DNA from: Pantoea anthophila
GTDB lineage: Bacteria; Pseudomonadota; Gammaproteobacteria; Enterobacterales; Enterobacteriaceae
Assembly (NCBI RefSeq): GCF_006494375.1
Contig: NZ_VHIZ01000050.1
Coordinates: 186,001-250,000, forward strand
Direction: 5' to 3'
DNA: 64,000 nucleotides
Each line of letters opens with the position of its first letter. Within the stretch, counting starts at the first letter, position 1. The notes under the pieces are model-generated. The model ran no database searches. It was not told the DNA's origin and worked only from the letters and a program-made list of their open reading frames with translations. Shown piece after piece: positions 48,576 to 58,227 of this stretch. The translations under genes were made by a program, and so were the position numbers.

Positions 48576-49361
48576 ATGTTATTTACCCTGAAAAAAGTGA
48601 TTGGCGGGCTGCTTTTACCCCTGCCGTTTCTGCTTTTGCTGATGGCATTGGGCATTTTACTGCTTTGGCTGACTGACTGGCAGAAAAGCGGTAAAACCGT
48701 GATCTCTGTCAGCTGGCTGTTACTGCTGCTTCTGAGTCTGCAACCGCTGGCCGATCGCCTGCTGTTGCCGCTGGATAGCCGTTATCCGACCTGGAACGGC
48801 ACCCGTGAGGTGGATTACATCGTCGTGCTGGGCGGAGGCTACACGTTCAATCCGGCGTGGGCGCCGAGCTCAAACCTGCTGAACAACAGCCTGCCGCGCG
48901 TGGCAGAAGGAGTGCGTCAGTGGCAACGCAATCCGCAATCGACCCTGATTTTCACCGGCGCCGCAGGCGGCACCAATCCGAAGAGCAGCGCCCGGGTCGC
49001 GGCACAGGTAGCCGAAAGTTTGGGTGTTCCCCCGGCACATATTCAGCTTCTCGATCAGCCGCGTGATACGGCGGATGAGGCGCAGGCGGTGAAAGGCGTG
49101 GTGGGTGAACATCCATTCCTGCTGGTCACATCCGCGAATCATATGCCGCGGGCAATACGTTTTTTCCACGCGGTCGGATTGCAGCCGATTGCCGCACCCG
49201 CCAACCAGCTGGCAATTACCTCACCGCTGAATGGATGGGAGCGAGCGATACCCTCCCCGATCTGGCTGAGTCACAGCGAACGGGCGGTGTATGAAACGCT
49301 TGGGGCACTATTACAACGGCTGAAAGGCGAGAAACCGGACTCAGCCGAGCCAGGGAAGTAG
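48576..49361 (+). CDS. elyC: Envelope biogenesis factor ElyC (DUF218)
   Basis: Inner-membrane protein of 261 residues with two N-terminal membrane helices (about 8-33 and 39-60) and a periplasmic DUF218 domain that starts VDYIVVLGGGYTFNPAWAPSSNLLNNS. E. coli ElyC is needed for peptidoglycan assembly at low temperature and is linked to undecaprenyl-phosphate carrier use. The start MLFTLKKVIGG matches the family; the frame is open 85 codons upstream but overlaps cmoM. It overlaps ycbJ by 21 bases at the 3' ends. Confidence 0.93.
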   Translation: MLFTLKKVIGGLLLPLPFLLLLMALGILLLWLTDWQKSGKTVISVSWLLLLLLSLQPLADRLLLPLDSRYPTWNGTREVDYIVVLGGGYTFNPAWAPSSNLLNNSLPRVAEGVRQWQRNPQSTLIFTGAAGGTNPKSSARVAAQVAESLGVPPAHIQLLDQPRDTADEAQAVKGVVGEHPFLLVTSANHMPRAIRFFHAVGLQPIAAPANQLAITSPLNGWERAIPSPIWLSHSERAVYETLGALLQRLKGEKPDSAEPGK

Positions 49362-50234
49362 CTGCGCGCAGGCATGGTCAAAACGGGGACGATTAAAGGT
49401 GCCGGTCTGGATCAGCTGGTCGACGCAGTCCCACACCTGATAAACCCAACGACGCCAGACAAAGCCTTCTGAAACCGGTGCCCGCTGCAGATAGCTGTGC
49501 AGCAGCGCGGTTTCAGCAGGAGAGTCATCCAGATGGATGAGATCAATCTCACGCGGTGCCCAGAGGAGCGGGCCGGGCTGGGTCATCGCGATTAGCTGAT
49601 CGCTGCGGCTGTTTTTCAGCATGCTTTGCAGCCGGACGTTGCCATGCACCATTACGCAGGGATCGTCAAAGCCGCGGAACAGATGCGCCAGTCGCGCCCG
49701 GCAGCGAAACAGAATCTGGCGATCTTCGAGCGTCAAAGCCGGTGGTCGCAGATAATTCAGCGTCGCCCACAGCACCTCAACCCGCTGAGCATACCAGGCG
49801 GGCCAGCGATTCTGCTGAGTGCTATCCACCGTACCCACCAGCCCATGGCTGTCGAGCCGATGCCAGGCAAGCAGTCCTTCGACTACCTGCTCACAAAACT
49901 GCTGCCAGCGCTGAGCATCCCGCGCCGGGGCCTCCGCCGTCACGCCATTGAGTCGCGCCAGCAGAAGCATTTCATGAACCGGAGGACGCTGGCTCATCAC
50001 CAGACCGTACACGGCTGGCACCGCAATCCGTCCGGCCTGACCGAGCAACGTCAGCTTTTTCGCTTCTATCGCTGCCCGGCCCTGATGACGAAAATATTTT
50101 GCCACGACCGGCATAGGGAGGCCTTCCCGATCGTATAACGCATAAAGTCGGGTGGGCGGCTGTTCGCTGATGATTTCGAGGCGGCTGATCGTTTCTCCCA
50201 GCGCCAGCGTGAGTTCCGATTTAAGCTCTTCCAT
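49341..50234 (-). CDS. ycbJ: YcbJ family protein (phosphotransferase-like fold)
   Basis: Protein of 297 residues, the same length as E. coli YcbJ, of unknown function. It resembles the aminoglycoside-phosphotransferase/kinase-like fold: HGNVRLQSMLKNSRSDQL corresponds to the catalytic loop with an Asn in place of the usual Asp, and the metal-binding DFD-type motif is replaced (WAPREIDLIHLDD). The active site therefore looks altered and enzyme activity is doubtful. A strong GAGGAGGA precedes the ATG. Confidence 0.88.
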   Translation of the reverse strand: MEELKSELTLALGETISRLEIISEQPPTRLYALYDREGLPMPVVAKYFRHQGRAAIEAKKLTLLGQAGRIAVPAVYGLVMSQRPPVHEMLLLARLNGVTAEAPARDAQRWQQFCEQVVEGLLAWHRLDSHGLVGTVDSTQQNRWPAWYAQRVEVLWATLNYLRPPALTLEDRQILFRCRARLAHLFRGFDDPCVMVHGNVRLQSMLKNSRSDQLIAMTQPGPLLWAPREIDLIHLDDSPAETALLHSYLQRAPVSEGFVWRRWVYQVWDCVDQLIQTGTFNRPRFDHACAQLLPWLG

Positions 50235-50317
50235 GCGGCATCCTCCTCAGATGAGTATCACAATATCCTGAAGGAAGTGGTGGCGATAAGTTTAGTGGCG
50301 GATCAATAAGGTTGTGC

Positions 50318-50341
50318 GGAAACGGGGAGACAGGCTCCCCG
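50318..50341 (-). terminator. Hairpin after kdsB
   Basis: CGGGGAG (50323-50329) pairs with CTCCCCG (50335-50341) around ACAGG, 5 bases past the kdsB stop. On the minus strand only a short T-run (GTTTCC) follows, so it is a weak or partial terminator. Confidence 0.5.
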
Positions 50342-50345
50342 ATAA

Positions 50346-51095
50346 TCAGGCCTGCATGGCCTCGCGGACACGTTGCAAATCGTCTGGCGTGTCTACTCCC
50401 ACGCTGGGAATAGTTTGCGCAACAGCAACATGAATTTTCTCGCCGTACCATAACACCCGCAGCTGTTCGAGCAGCTCAATCTGCTCCAGCGGACAAGGTG
50501 CCCAGGCAACATAGCGGCGGATAAAACCGGCCCGATAGGCGTAAATACCAATGTGGCGCAGTAGCGTGTCACCAATCTGGTCGCGTGACGCAGCATAGCG
50601 TTCACGATCCCAGGGGATAGTCGCCCGTGAAAAATAGAGCGCGTAACCCTGCGCATCCATGACCACTTTCACCGCATTGGGATTAAACGCTTCCTCCGCA
50701 TCCGTGATGGGTACGGCCAGCGTCGCCATGCCCGCTGCCGACCCCGCCAGATTATTCGCCACCTGACGCACAATCTCTGCCGGAATCATCGGTTCGTCGC
50801 CCTGCACGTTGACGATGATTTCATCATCAGCAAACTGATACTTTTCGATCACTTCCGCCAGCCGCTCTGTGCCGGACTGATGATCGGCGCGCGTCATGCA
50901 GACTTCGCCGCCTGCCGCTTCCACGGCCTGCGCCACATCGGGATGATCGGTGGCCACAATGACCCGGCTGGCACCCGACTCGCGGGCGCGCTCCATCACA
51001 TGCACCACCATCGGTTTACCATGAATATCGAGCAGCGGCTTGCCGGGTAAGCGGGTTGACGCATAACGTGCAGGAATGATGGCGGTGAAACTCAT
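50346..51095 (-). CDS. kdsB: 3-deoxy-manno-octulosonate cytidylyltransferase
   Basis: Activates Kdo as CMP-Kdo for attachment to lipid A, 249 residues against 248. The nucleotide-binding N-terminus [27 protein letters not shown] and the C-terminal [10 protein letters not shown] with the metal-binding Asp are conserved. Its start overlaps ycaR by 4 bases. It is the last gene of a run of envelope genes including msbA and lpxK. Confidence 0.96.
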   Translation of the reverse strand: MSFTAIIPARYASTRLPGKPLLDIHGKPMVVHVMERARESGASRVIVATDHPDVAQAVEAAGGEVCMTRADHQSGTERLAEVIEKYQFADDEIIVNVQGDEPMIPAEIVRQVANNLAGSAAGMATLAVPITDAEEAFNPNAVKVVMDAQGYALYFSRATIPWDRERYAASRDQIGDTLLRHIGIYAYRAGFIRRYVAWAPCPLEQIELLEQLRVLWYGEKIHVAVAQTIPSVGVDTPDDLQRVREAMQA

Positions 51096-51274
51096 GGATG
51101 AATCTCTTCAACAGAGAGCGTACGGGCTTCTGTTTCCAGCAGTACCGGAATCCCCTCTCTGACCGGGAAGGCCAGGCCATCGGGTTTGCAGATCAGCTCC
51201 TGCTGAGCATTGTTAAAGTAGAGTTTGCCATTACAGACCGGGCAGGCAACGATTTCGAGTAAACGATGATCCAT
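51092..51274 (-). CDS. ycaR: Trm112-family small zinc-ribbon-like protein YcaR
   Basis: 60-residue protein of the Trm112/UPF0434 family. It begins [20 protein letters not shown] with one CxxC pair at residues 11-14; a second pair is reduced to one Cys (ELICKPDG). Members are small partners or regulators with no settled role in enterics. The ATG at 51274 is preceded by GGAGG; the seven-codon upstream extension is not conserved. It overlaps the start of kdsB by 4 bases, so kdsB translation is coupled to it. Confidence 0.92.
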   Translation of the reverse strand: MDHRLLEIVACPVCNGKLYFNNAQQELICKPDGLAFPVREGIPVLLETEARTLSVEEIHP

Positions 51275-51378
51275 ATGTCCTCCATCAGGGAGCAAATGCT
51301 TAAGGGGTAAAGCATACCATAGCCCGCTTCATGCGGGATGGGGTAAAACGTTCTCTGCGGCAGCTGCCGCAAAAGAGA

Positions 51379-52593
51379 TTATGCCAGTGTCCACAGCGCA
51401 GGCCAGCAATCGCTAAGGGCCTCTGGCATGTTGAGGATGACGACGCTCTCTGCACCCTGCCATGCGGCGAAACGTTCGATCGCGCGCCGGATATCCACGA
51501 CAAAGCGTGCCGTCACACGGGTCTTCTCTTCAAGCCAGATATTTTTAATTTCCAGCTGTTTAGCCTTGCGCAGCATGCGGGCATCCAGCCGGCCTTTCAG
51601 CTGACCGCGATGAAGTATGGGCAGCACAAAATAGCCAAATTTCCGCTTTTCCGCCGGGGTATAGCACTCGATACGATAGTCAAAGCTGAACAGCTCCAGC
51701 GCACGTTTGCGATCCCAGACCACCGGATCAAACGGCGACAACAGCGCGCTGTGCGTCGCCTGCAGCGGGGTCTCCAGTAACGGCAGCAGGTCCCGGTGAA
51801 GCCACATCGCCCCCAGCCCTTCCGTGTTGACGGCCACCAGTTCTCCGGCTGCCTGCGCCTCGGCGATAAACGCGTTCAGTGGTGCCCGTTTCAGACGATA
51901 GTAATCGGCCAGCCAGGCAGTGCGAAAGAGGCCCAGACTGCGGGCACTGTTCAGCAACATCTGGTGGATGGCTTCCGCTTCGCTGATGCCATGGATGGCA
52001 TCCTGCCAGTCAGGCATCACGCGGCTGCGCAGGTCATAGACACGCTGAAAATTGCGGCGTTCGGTAACCATCAGTTCACCGGCGCTGAAGAGATTTTCCA
52101 GATGGCGCTTATGCGGTTTCCATGCCCACCATCCCGATGTGGGATTATCAGCATGGCTGAAGTCGGCGGCCCGTACCGGCCCCTTCTCCCTGATATGCTT
52201 CAGGAGATCGGCTATCTCCTGCTGATGCTCAGCAACCCACTGCGCACTATATTTCCAGCCCAGCCGCTCCGGCGAGAGCATACGATGACGCAGAAGCCGG
52301 TAATCGGCGCGGGGAATAAAGCAGGCTTCGTGCGCCCAGTATTCAAACAGCTCACCCTCAGCCAGCGCCTGTTCCAGCCAGGGCTGTGGAAAGTCACCAA
52401 GACGGCTGAAAAGCACCAGATAAGGACTGCGCGCTACCACATGGATCGTATCAATCTGCAGCAGCGACATGCGGGAGATGCACGCGATCAGATCCTGATA
52501 GACCGCGCGCTTTGCAGGGGCGCGCAGCAGGCCCTGGGCGGCAAGATGAAGGTGACGGGCCTGCTGTAACGAAAGTGAATGCGTGGTGTTCAT
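51379..52593 (-). CDS. ycaQ: DNA glycosylase YcaQ (AlkX type, interstrand crosslink repair)
   Basis: HTH_42 superfamily glycosylase of 404 residues built of winged-helix domains. The catalytic QxD motif is QID at residues 46-48, within SLLQIDTIHVVARSPYL, which marks the YcaQ/AlkX branch (AlkZ has QxQ). E. coli YcaQ unhooks nitrogen-mustard crosslinks. AAGGAAAAG precedes the ATG. It lies 41 bases past lpxK, on the same strand as the lipid A genes but with no functional link to them. Confidence 0.92.
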   Translation of the reverse strand: MNTTHSLSLQQARHLHLAAQGLLRAPAKRAVYQDLIACISRMSLLQIDTIHVVARSPYLVLFSRLGDFPQPWLEQALAEGELFEYWAHEACFIPRADYRLLRHRMLSPERLGWKYSAQWVAEHQQEIADLLKHIREKGPVRAADFSHADNPTSGWWAWKPHKRHLENLFSAGELMVTERRNFQRVYDLRSRVMPDWQDAIHGISEAEAIHQMLLNSARSLGLFRTAWLADYYRLKRAPLNAFIAEAQAAGELVAVNTEGLGAMWLHRDLLPLLETPLQATHSALLSPFDPVVWDRKRALELFSFDYRIECYTPAEKRKFGYFVLPILHRGQLKGRLDARMLRKAKQLEIKNIWLEEKTRVTARFVVDIRRAIERFAAWQGAESVVILNMPEALSDCWPALWTLA

Positions 52594-52634
52594 TCTTTTC
52601 CTTATCAGGCCTCACCTGAATGCACATTGGGGGG

Positions 52635-53621
52635 TCAGGACGTGCGGCGGCTGAGCTGTTCGATATCGTCCAGTAAGGGCGTCACGGCCTGGCCGGATAA
52701 CCGGGCATCTACCGGCAGATACCACCACGACGGCTGGGCAAACGGTCGGCATTTCACCGCATCTTTTTCGGTCATCAGCAGTTGCTGGCCCGGCTGCAGT
52801 AGGCGGGTCAGCTCATCTTCGCTGTAGGCGTGATGATCGGCAAAGGCGACTTCTGCCAGCGGCGTCATACCCTGCTGCTTCAGCGTGTTGAAAAAGCGGG
52901 GCGGATGACCAATACCGGCCATCGCCACCACTTCCCGCAGTTGCTGCAACGGACAGGTTTCACCGGTCAGCAGATTAGTGGCCAGGCCAGGCTGGAGATG
53001 CATGGCAATCTCGCCAGCCAGTGCATCGCCGCCGTTAATGATTACCGCATCAACCTGCTGCAGACGACTGGCTCGTTCGCGCATCGGACCGGCGGGCAAC
53101 CACCAGCCATTACCGAAGCGACGCTGGCCGTCCACCACCACAATTTCCCGGTCGCGCTGCAGAGCGTAATGCTGCAGGCCATCATCCGTGATAATGACAT
53201 CCAGCGGGCCCTGCTGCAGTAACGCCTCAATTGCCTGTCGACGCCGGGGGGCGACCGCGACCGGTGCCCCGGTGCGCTGGGCAATCAGGACCGGTTCATC
53301 CCCGGCCTGATCGGTGCCGGTCTGGGTGGTCACCCGCAGAGGATAGTGATCCGCCTTGCCGCCATATCCCCTGGAGACGACCCCCACACGCAGCCCGCGC
53401 TGCTGCAGCGCCTCAACCAGCCAGATCACCACCGGCGTTTTCCCATTGCCGCCAGCGGTTAAGTTACCCACCACCACAACCGGCAAGGGCGCACGCCAGC
53501 TTTTTCGCCAGCCCCGGCGGTAACTGAAACGTATCAGAGCCGTAATCGCCCCATACAGCAGGCTTAATGGCCAGAGCAGAAGCCACAGCGGTGAGCGACC
53601 ACTCCAGATACGTTCAATCAT
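52635..53621 (-). CDS. lpxK: Tetraacyldisaccharide 4'-kinase
   Basis: Phosphorylates the 4' position of the lipid A disaccharide to give lipid IVA, 328 residues as in E. coli. An N-terminal amphipathic or membrane helix (about 10-30) precedes the P-loop [13 protein letters not shown] (about 52-64). It overlaps the msbA stop by 4 bases, so lipid A kinase and lipid A exporter are co-translated. Confidence 0.96.
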   Translation of the reverse strand: MIERIWSGRSPLWLLLWPLSLLYGAITALIRFSYRRGWRKSWRAPLPVVVVGNLTAGGNGKTPVVIWLVEALQQRGLRVGVVSRGYGGKADHYPLRVTTQTGTDQAGDEPVLIAQRTGAPVAVAPRRRQAIEALLQQGPLDVIITDDGLQHYALQRDREIVVVDGQRRFGNGWWLPAGPMRERASRLQQVDAVIINGGDALAGEIAMHLQPGLATNLLTGETCPLQQLREVVAMAGIGHPPRFFNTLKQQGMTPLAEVAFADHHAYSEDELTRLLQPGQQLLMTEKDAVKCRPFAQPSWWYLPVDARLSGQAVTPLLDDIEQLSRRTS

Positions 53622-55366
53622 TGGCCGAATTGCATCTTGTGCAGCTGGGCATAGGCACCGCGTTCAGCCAGCAGCACCTGATGCGTTCCGCGTTCAACGA
53701 TCTGACCATCTTCAATCACCACAATCTCATCCGCTTTCTCAATCGTGGAGAGTCGATGCGCAATCACCAGCGAGGTGCGGTTCTTCTGCAACTCATCCAG
53801 GGCTGACTGAATCGCACGTTCGGACTCGGTATCCAGAGCTGAGGTCGCTTCATCGAGGATCAGAATCGGACAATCGCGCAGCAGGGCACGGGCGATGGCA
53901 ATACGCTGACGCTGGCCGCCAGACAGCAGCACGCCATTCTCACCAATGACCGTATCCAGGCCTTTATCCATTTTATTGATAAAGTCCATTGCGTGCGCCA
54001 TGGTCGCTGCCCGTTCAATCTCCTCACGGCTGTATTGCTCACTGCGCGCATAAGCGATGTTATTGGCAATCGTGTCGTTGAAGAGATGCACATTCTGCGA
54101 CACCAGCGCCACCTGATTACGCAGCGAACGCAGGGTGTACTCACGCAGGTCAAAACCGTCCAGCAGAATTTCACCCTGCTGGATGTCATAAAAGCGGGTC
54201 AGCAGGCTCGCCATCGTGGACTTACCGGAACCGGAACGGCCCACCAGCGCGACCGTTTTTCCGGCGGGCAGCGACAGATTGATATTGCGCAGTGCCGGGA
54301 CTTCACGGCCCGGATAGGTAAAGGTCACGTCGCGGAACTCAATATCGCCTTTGGCGCGGGTAATTTCGCGGGTGCCATTGTCCACTTCCTGTTCACTGTC
54401 CAGAATGGAGAACAGGGTCTGACAGGCTGCCATGCCGCGCTGAAACTGGGCATTGACGTTGGTCAGAGACTTAAGCGGGCGCATCAGAGCAATCATCGAA
54501 GAGAAGACCACGGTGATGGTGCCAGCGGTCAGGGTATCCATGACGCTCGGGAAACTGGCGGCGTAAAGAACAAAAGCCAGGGCCAGAGAGGCGATCAGCT
54601 GAATCACCGGATCGGAAATAGAGGAGGCTGAGACCAGCTTCATCCCCTGCTGACGCATACGGTTACTGACGCGGTTAAAGCGCTCTGACTCAATTTCCTG
54701 ACCGCCAAAAATCAGTACCTCTTTATGTCCTTTCAGCATCTGCTCGGCGCTGGTGGTCACCTGCCCCATGGTGTTCTGCATACTTTTGCTGATTGAACGG
54801 AAGCGCTTAGAAACGGTGCGGATGGCAAAGGAGACGATAGGTGCCAGCACGATCAGGATTAACGACAGCTGCCAACTGTAGTAGAACATCATGATAAACA
54901 GGCCAATAATCGACGCCCCTTCACGCACCACGGTGACCAGCGCACCGGAAGAGGAGGAGGCGACCTGTTCAGAGTCATAAGTGATACGCGACAGCAGGGT
55001 GCCGGTCGACTGCTGGTCAAAAAACGAAACCGGCATGCCCATCATATGGCTGAACAGGCGACGGCGAATATTCATCACGACATTGCCGGAGACCCAGGAG
55101 ATGCAGTAGCTGGAGATATAGCTGGTTACGCCACGTACCAGCATCAGGCCGATCACCACCAACGGCATCCACAGCATTACTGACCGGTCGGCTTTACCAA
55201 AACCATCATCCAGTAACGGTTTCAACAGGGAGAGCATTAAGGCGTCGCCCGCAGCATTAATAATCAGGGCGACAGAGGCCACAATTAATCCCGCTTTATT
55301 TGGCGCGATCATCGGCCAGAGTCGGCGGAACGTCTGCCACGTAGAGAGATCTTTATCTTGATGCAT
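53618..55366 (-). CDS. msbA: Lipid A flippase MsbA
   Basis: Homodimeric ABC exporter that flips core-lipid A across the inner membrane, 582 residues as in E. coli. Six membrane helices occupy about residues 20-310. The ATPase domain has Walker [10 protein letters not shown], signature [16 protein letters not shown] and Walker [12 protein letters not shown], with the switch His in IAHRLST. It lies 34 bases past ycaI and overlaps lpxK. Confidence 0.97.
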   Translation of the reverse strand: MHQDKDLSTWQTFRRLWPMIAPNKAGLIVASVALIINAAGDALMLSLLKPLLDDGFGKADRSVMLWMPLVVIGLMLVRGVTSYISSYCISWVSGNVVMNIRRRLFSHMMGMPVSFFDQQSTGTLLSRITYDSEQVASSSSGALVTVVREGASIIGLFIMMFYYSWQLSLILIVLAPIVSFAIRTVSKRFRSISKSMQNTMGQVTTSAEQMLKGHKEVLIFGGQEIESERFNRVSNRMRQQGMKLVSASSISDPVIQLIASLALAFVLYAASFPSVMDTLTAGTITVVFSSMIALMRPLKSLTNVNAQFQRGMAACQTLFSILDSEQEVDNGTREITRAKGDIEFRDVTFTYPGREVPALRNINLSLPAGKTVALVGRSGSGKSTMASLLTRFYDIQQGEILLDGFDLREYTLRSLRNQVALVSQNVHLFNDTIANNIAYARSEQYSREEIERAATMAHAMDFINKMDKGLDTVIGENGVLLSGGQRQRIAIARALLRDCPILILDEATSALDTESERAIQSALDELQKNRTSLVIAHRLSTIEKADEIVVIEDGQIVERGTHQVLLAERGAYAQLHKMQFGQ

Positions 55367-55400
55367 TATTTATTCACGCTGTTGGAAATAGCCGGCCATT

Positions 55401-57668
55401 CTACCTGGAATCACGTTTGACGCCAAACCACTGATGATACCAACGGGGCATTAATTGATCCCGCAGGCTGAAAACCTGCACGCTGCCCTGCTCTATCCTG
55501 ATGCTGATTTGCCCTGACTGCCCGGTATCCAGCCAGTGAAAACCGGCGGCGTGATAGGCTTCCACGACCCGTTTTGCAGGCATACGCCATGCATTGTAGC
55601 GCGCCAGAGAGGCGATGGCGGTGTGGCCTGCCGCTTTGCGCAGCAGCAGTGAGGTGGACGAAGTGCGGCTGCCGTGGTGCGGCACCTGCAGGATATCGAC
55701 TTTCAATCCCTCCTTTTCCAGGGCCACCAGCTGACGCTCCGCCCTGGCTTCAATATCGCCGGTTAACATCAGCCGCACCTGACCATCATCAACAATCATC
55801 ACGCAGGAGTCGTTGTTTCCACCGGGTAAAGGGGCCGTCAGCGGCCAGATGACCCGAAAAGTGAGCTGTCGCCAGCGCCACTGCGTGCCACGTACACAGG
55901 GTAAGTGCGTCCTGTCCGCCAGCGCACTTCTGATTTCCGCTGCGGGCCAGCGCTTTCTGATCGCATCCAGCCCGCCGGTATGATCAAGATGTCTATGGCT
56001 GAGGATCACCTGCTTCAGGCGCAGCTGCCTGCGCTCCAGCCATGGAATAATCACCCGACTGCCTGCATTATCGTTCTGCCAGCGTGGCCCGGTGTCATAG
56101 ATCACCGCCTCGTCGCCCTGGCTGATCACGAGGCTCAATCCGTGTCCGATATCCAGCATATCGATACGCCAGCCCCGTTCCTGGTTGGGCTGGCGACTGA
56201 GTATCATCGCCAGGGCTATCGCGCTGCTGCTCACAGGAAAAGCGAAAAAGAGCTGCGCGCGCCAGAGGATCAGGCCGCCCCAGACCATGACCGTAAACCA
56301 GGTTGTGCCACTCAGTGGATACCAGCCCGATGGCAGCTGCTTCAGGCAGTAAAACAGCGCTCGCAGGGAAAGATCGGCCGCGCTCCAGAAGAAGCCGGAG
56401 AGCTGTGTGACCGGCAACAGCATGGCGAGCGTTATCAGGGGCATGGTAATGAATGAGACAACCGGAATCGCGACGAAATTTGCCATCAGGGCCGTCAGGC
56501 TGATGCCGTTAAAAATCGCCACCTGCAGCGGTACCATTAAAATCATCATGCCCGCCTGCAGATGCAGCAGCTGAAGCGGCAGCCAGCGTCGTTGATGCCG
56601 AAGCGCGGCAGGCAAGGGAAACCAGTGATACCAGACCAGCAGCATGCCGACAGCCAGTACCGAGAGCCAGAAGCTGTCAGAGAGTACGGTTAAGGGCTCT
56701 GCCACCAGCAGCAGTGCAATACAGAATGTCCAGACCTGCCAGCTGTTCAGCTGAATACCGGCAGTCCGGGTTATTCCCCATAACGTCAGGGCAAGCAATG
56801 AACGCTCTGCGGGCGGCTGCGCGCCTGAAAGCCAGGTATAGAGTGCGGCGAACAGCCAGCTCACGATGAGAGGAAAAAGATAGCCGACACAGCGGGCTGG
56901 CAAAAAGAACTGCACGCCGCGCGCAATCAGCCAGCCGGTGCTGGCCGCTAAGGCGATGTGCATACCGGAGATCGCCATCAGGTGCGCAGTGCCCGTCTCC
57001 CGCAGAAGCTGACGTGTCTGCTGGCTCATCTCATCACGAACGCCAAACGCCAGCGCTTCCAGCGTCGCCCGTGAAGCGAGGCCGCGGGTGCTCTCCCGAT
57101 GCCCCAGAATAAACCGCCAGCGCGCGTCACAGCGCTCATCAATTGCGACCTGCTTCAGGATCCGCCCCTGTAGCGGCGTATTGTTAGCGAGTGCGAAACG
57201 CTGGGCATCAAAATCGCCTTCGTTGAGACGGGCATGAACCGGTCGCAGACGCAGTTGCATCGTCCAGCGCTGTCCGGGACAGTAGAGCGCTGAGTCAGCA
57301 TCGAAATAGATCCAGGCGAAGCGCGGCGGAAATATCCTTCTGCCCTCTTCTTCCAGCAGGCGAACCTGGATTTGCCTGCGCGCCTGGCGCAGTTCAGCGA
57401 TCTGAATCGTGTAGCTCCTGGTACGTGCAGAGAAATGTTCAATGTCCCGCACCATCAGACGGGCGTCGTAGCACGCCCAGCTCAGAAGCAGCAGCGTGAT
57501 ACCGATCAGACGAACAGGCTGATAAGGAGAATGCAGCAGCGCCAGACCGGTAAGAAGAAACATCAGTATCATCTGGCCTGAAGGCAGCCGGGCCATCAGC
57601 AGTAGCGGCAGTGTGGACACAATCGTCAGTCGCGCCAGAACAGTCCATGTCAGCATAATCATATCCAT
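55401..57668 (-). CDS. ycaI: ComEC/Rec2-type DNA uptake channel homologue YcaI
   Basis: Large inner-membrane protein of up to 755 residues, like E. coli YcaI (754). Hydrophobic helices form the N-terminal and central parts, with the competence motif HLMAISGMHIALA near 230. The C-terminal metallo-beta-lactamase domain (from about 500) has LSHRHLDHTGGLD, with further His/Asp in LTGDIEA and VPHHGS. In competent bacteria ComEC carries single-stranded DNA through the inner membrane. The start is uncertain: ATGs occur at codons 1, 3 and 5, with only a distant GAGGG upstream. Sxy, which activates such genes, is also in this window. Confidence 0.88.
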   Translation of the reverse strand: MDMIMLTWTVLARLTIVSTLPLLLMARLPSGQMILMFLLTGLALLHSPYQPVRLIGITLLLLSWACYDARLMVRDIEHFSARTRSYTIQIAELRQARRQIQVRLLEEEGRRIFPPRFAWIYFDADSALYCPGQRWTMQLRLRPVHARLNEGDFDAQRFALANNTPLQGRILKQVAIDERCDARWRFILGHRESTRGLASRATLEALAFGVRDEMSQQTRQLLRETGTAHLMAISGMHIALAASTGWLIARGVQFFLPARCVGYLFPLIVSWLFAALYTWLSGAQPPAERSLLALTLWGITRTAGIQLNSWQVWTFCIALLLVAEPLTVLSDSFWLSVLAVGMLLVWYHWFPLPAALRHQRRWLPLQLLHLQAGMMILMVPLQVAIFNGISLTALMANFVAIPVVSFITMPLITLAMLLPVTQLSGFFWSAADLSLRALFYCLKQLPSGWYPLSGTTWFTVMVWGGLILWRAQLFFAFPVSSSAIALAMILSRQPNQERGWRIDMLDIGHGLSLVISQGDEAVIYDTGPRWQNDNAGSRVIIPWLERRQLRLKQVILSHRHLDHTGGLDAIRKRWPAAEIRSALADRTHLPCVRGTQWRWRQLTFRVIWPLTAPLPGGNNDSCVMIVDDGQVRLMLTGDIEARAERQLVALEKEGLKVDILQVPHHGSRTSSTSLLLRKAAGHTAIASLARYNAWRMPAKRVVEAYHAAGFHWLDTGQSGQISIRIEQGSVQVFSLRDQLMPRWYHQWFGVKRDSR

Positions 57669-57812
57669 CGGGTCAGTTTCGTAAGTCTGAATCCCTCAGG
57701 AAAAAATAACAGGAGAGAATTGCGCTGGCCCGAGCGGGCTCGCAAAGAATTTGTGATGGATAGCGTCAGATGAGAACAGCGTGGATAGCCGATCGCAGAC
57801 AGGATAGCGGGC

Positions 57813-57842
57813 AAAAAAAAACGACATCCGGAGATGTCGTTT
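57813..57842 (-). terminator. Rho-independent terminator after ihfB
   Basis: ACGACATC and GATGTCGT form a perfect 8-base stem around CGGA (57821-57840). On the minus strand it is followed by a run of nine T. It lies 20 bases past the ihfB stop. Confidence 0.92.
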
Positions 57843-57860
57843 ATCGGGTTCGGTATCGGC

Positions 57861-58145
57861 TTAGCCGTAAATATTTGCGCGATCGCGCAGCTCTTTACCT
57901 GGCTTAAAGTGGGGAACGTATTTACCTTCCAGATCCACTTTGTCACCCGTTTTCGGGTTACGCCCGGTGCGCGGAGCGCGATAGTGCAAAGAAAAGCTGC
58001 CGAATCCCCGGATTTCGATGCGCTCACCCTGTGCCAGCGTCGTGGCCATGTGCTCGAGCATCTCTTTTACTGCATCCTCAACGACTTTCGCCGGTATATG
58101 AGTATGCTGTCCCGCCAGTCTTTCAATCAGTTCTGACTTGGTCAT
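57861..58145 (-). CDS. ihfB: Integration host factor beta subunit
   Basis: DNA-bending protein of the HU/IHF family, 94 residues as in E. coli. It pairs with IhfA and bends DNA sharply at sites used by recombination, replication and sigma-54 promoters. The DNA-intercalating arm carries the conserved Pro in [21 protein letters not shown] site precedes the ATG. It lies 82 bases past rpsA with a hairpin between them, as in the E. coli rpsA-ihfB unit. Confidence 0.97.
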   Translation of the reverse strand: MTKSELIERLAGQHTHIPAKVVEDAVKEMLEHMATTLAQGERIEIRGFGSFSLHYRAPRTGRNPKTGDKVDLEGKYVPHFKPGKELRDRANIYG

Positions 58146-58187
58146 GTAACCTCCGGTTTATCCCTCAGGGAAAGTATGACAGCTTTT

Positions 58188-58215
58188 ACCGAAACCGGGT
58201 GGTTACCCACCCGGT
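58188..58215 (-). terminator. Hairpin between rpsA and ihfB
   Basis: ACCGGGTGG (58194-58202) and CCACCCGGT (58207-58215) form a perfect 9-base stem. Only TTTCGG follows on the minus strand, so it is likely a partial terminator that lets some transcription run on to ihfB. Confidence 0.5.
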
Positions 58216-58227
58216 GCTTCAGGTCGA

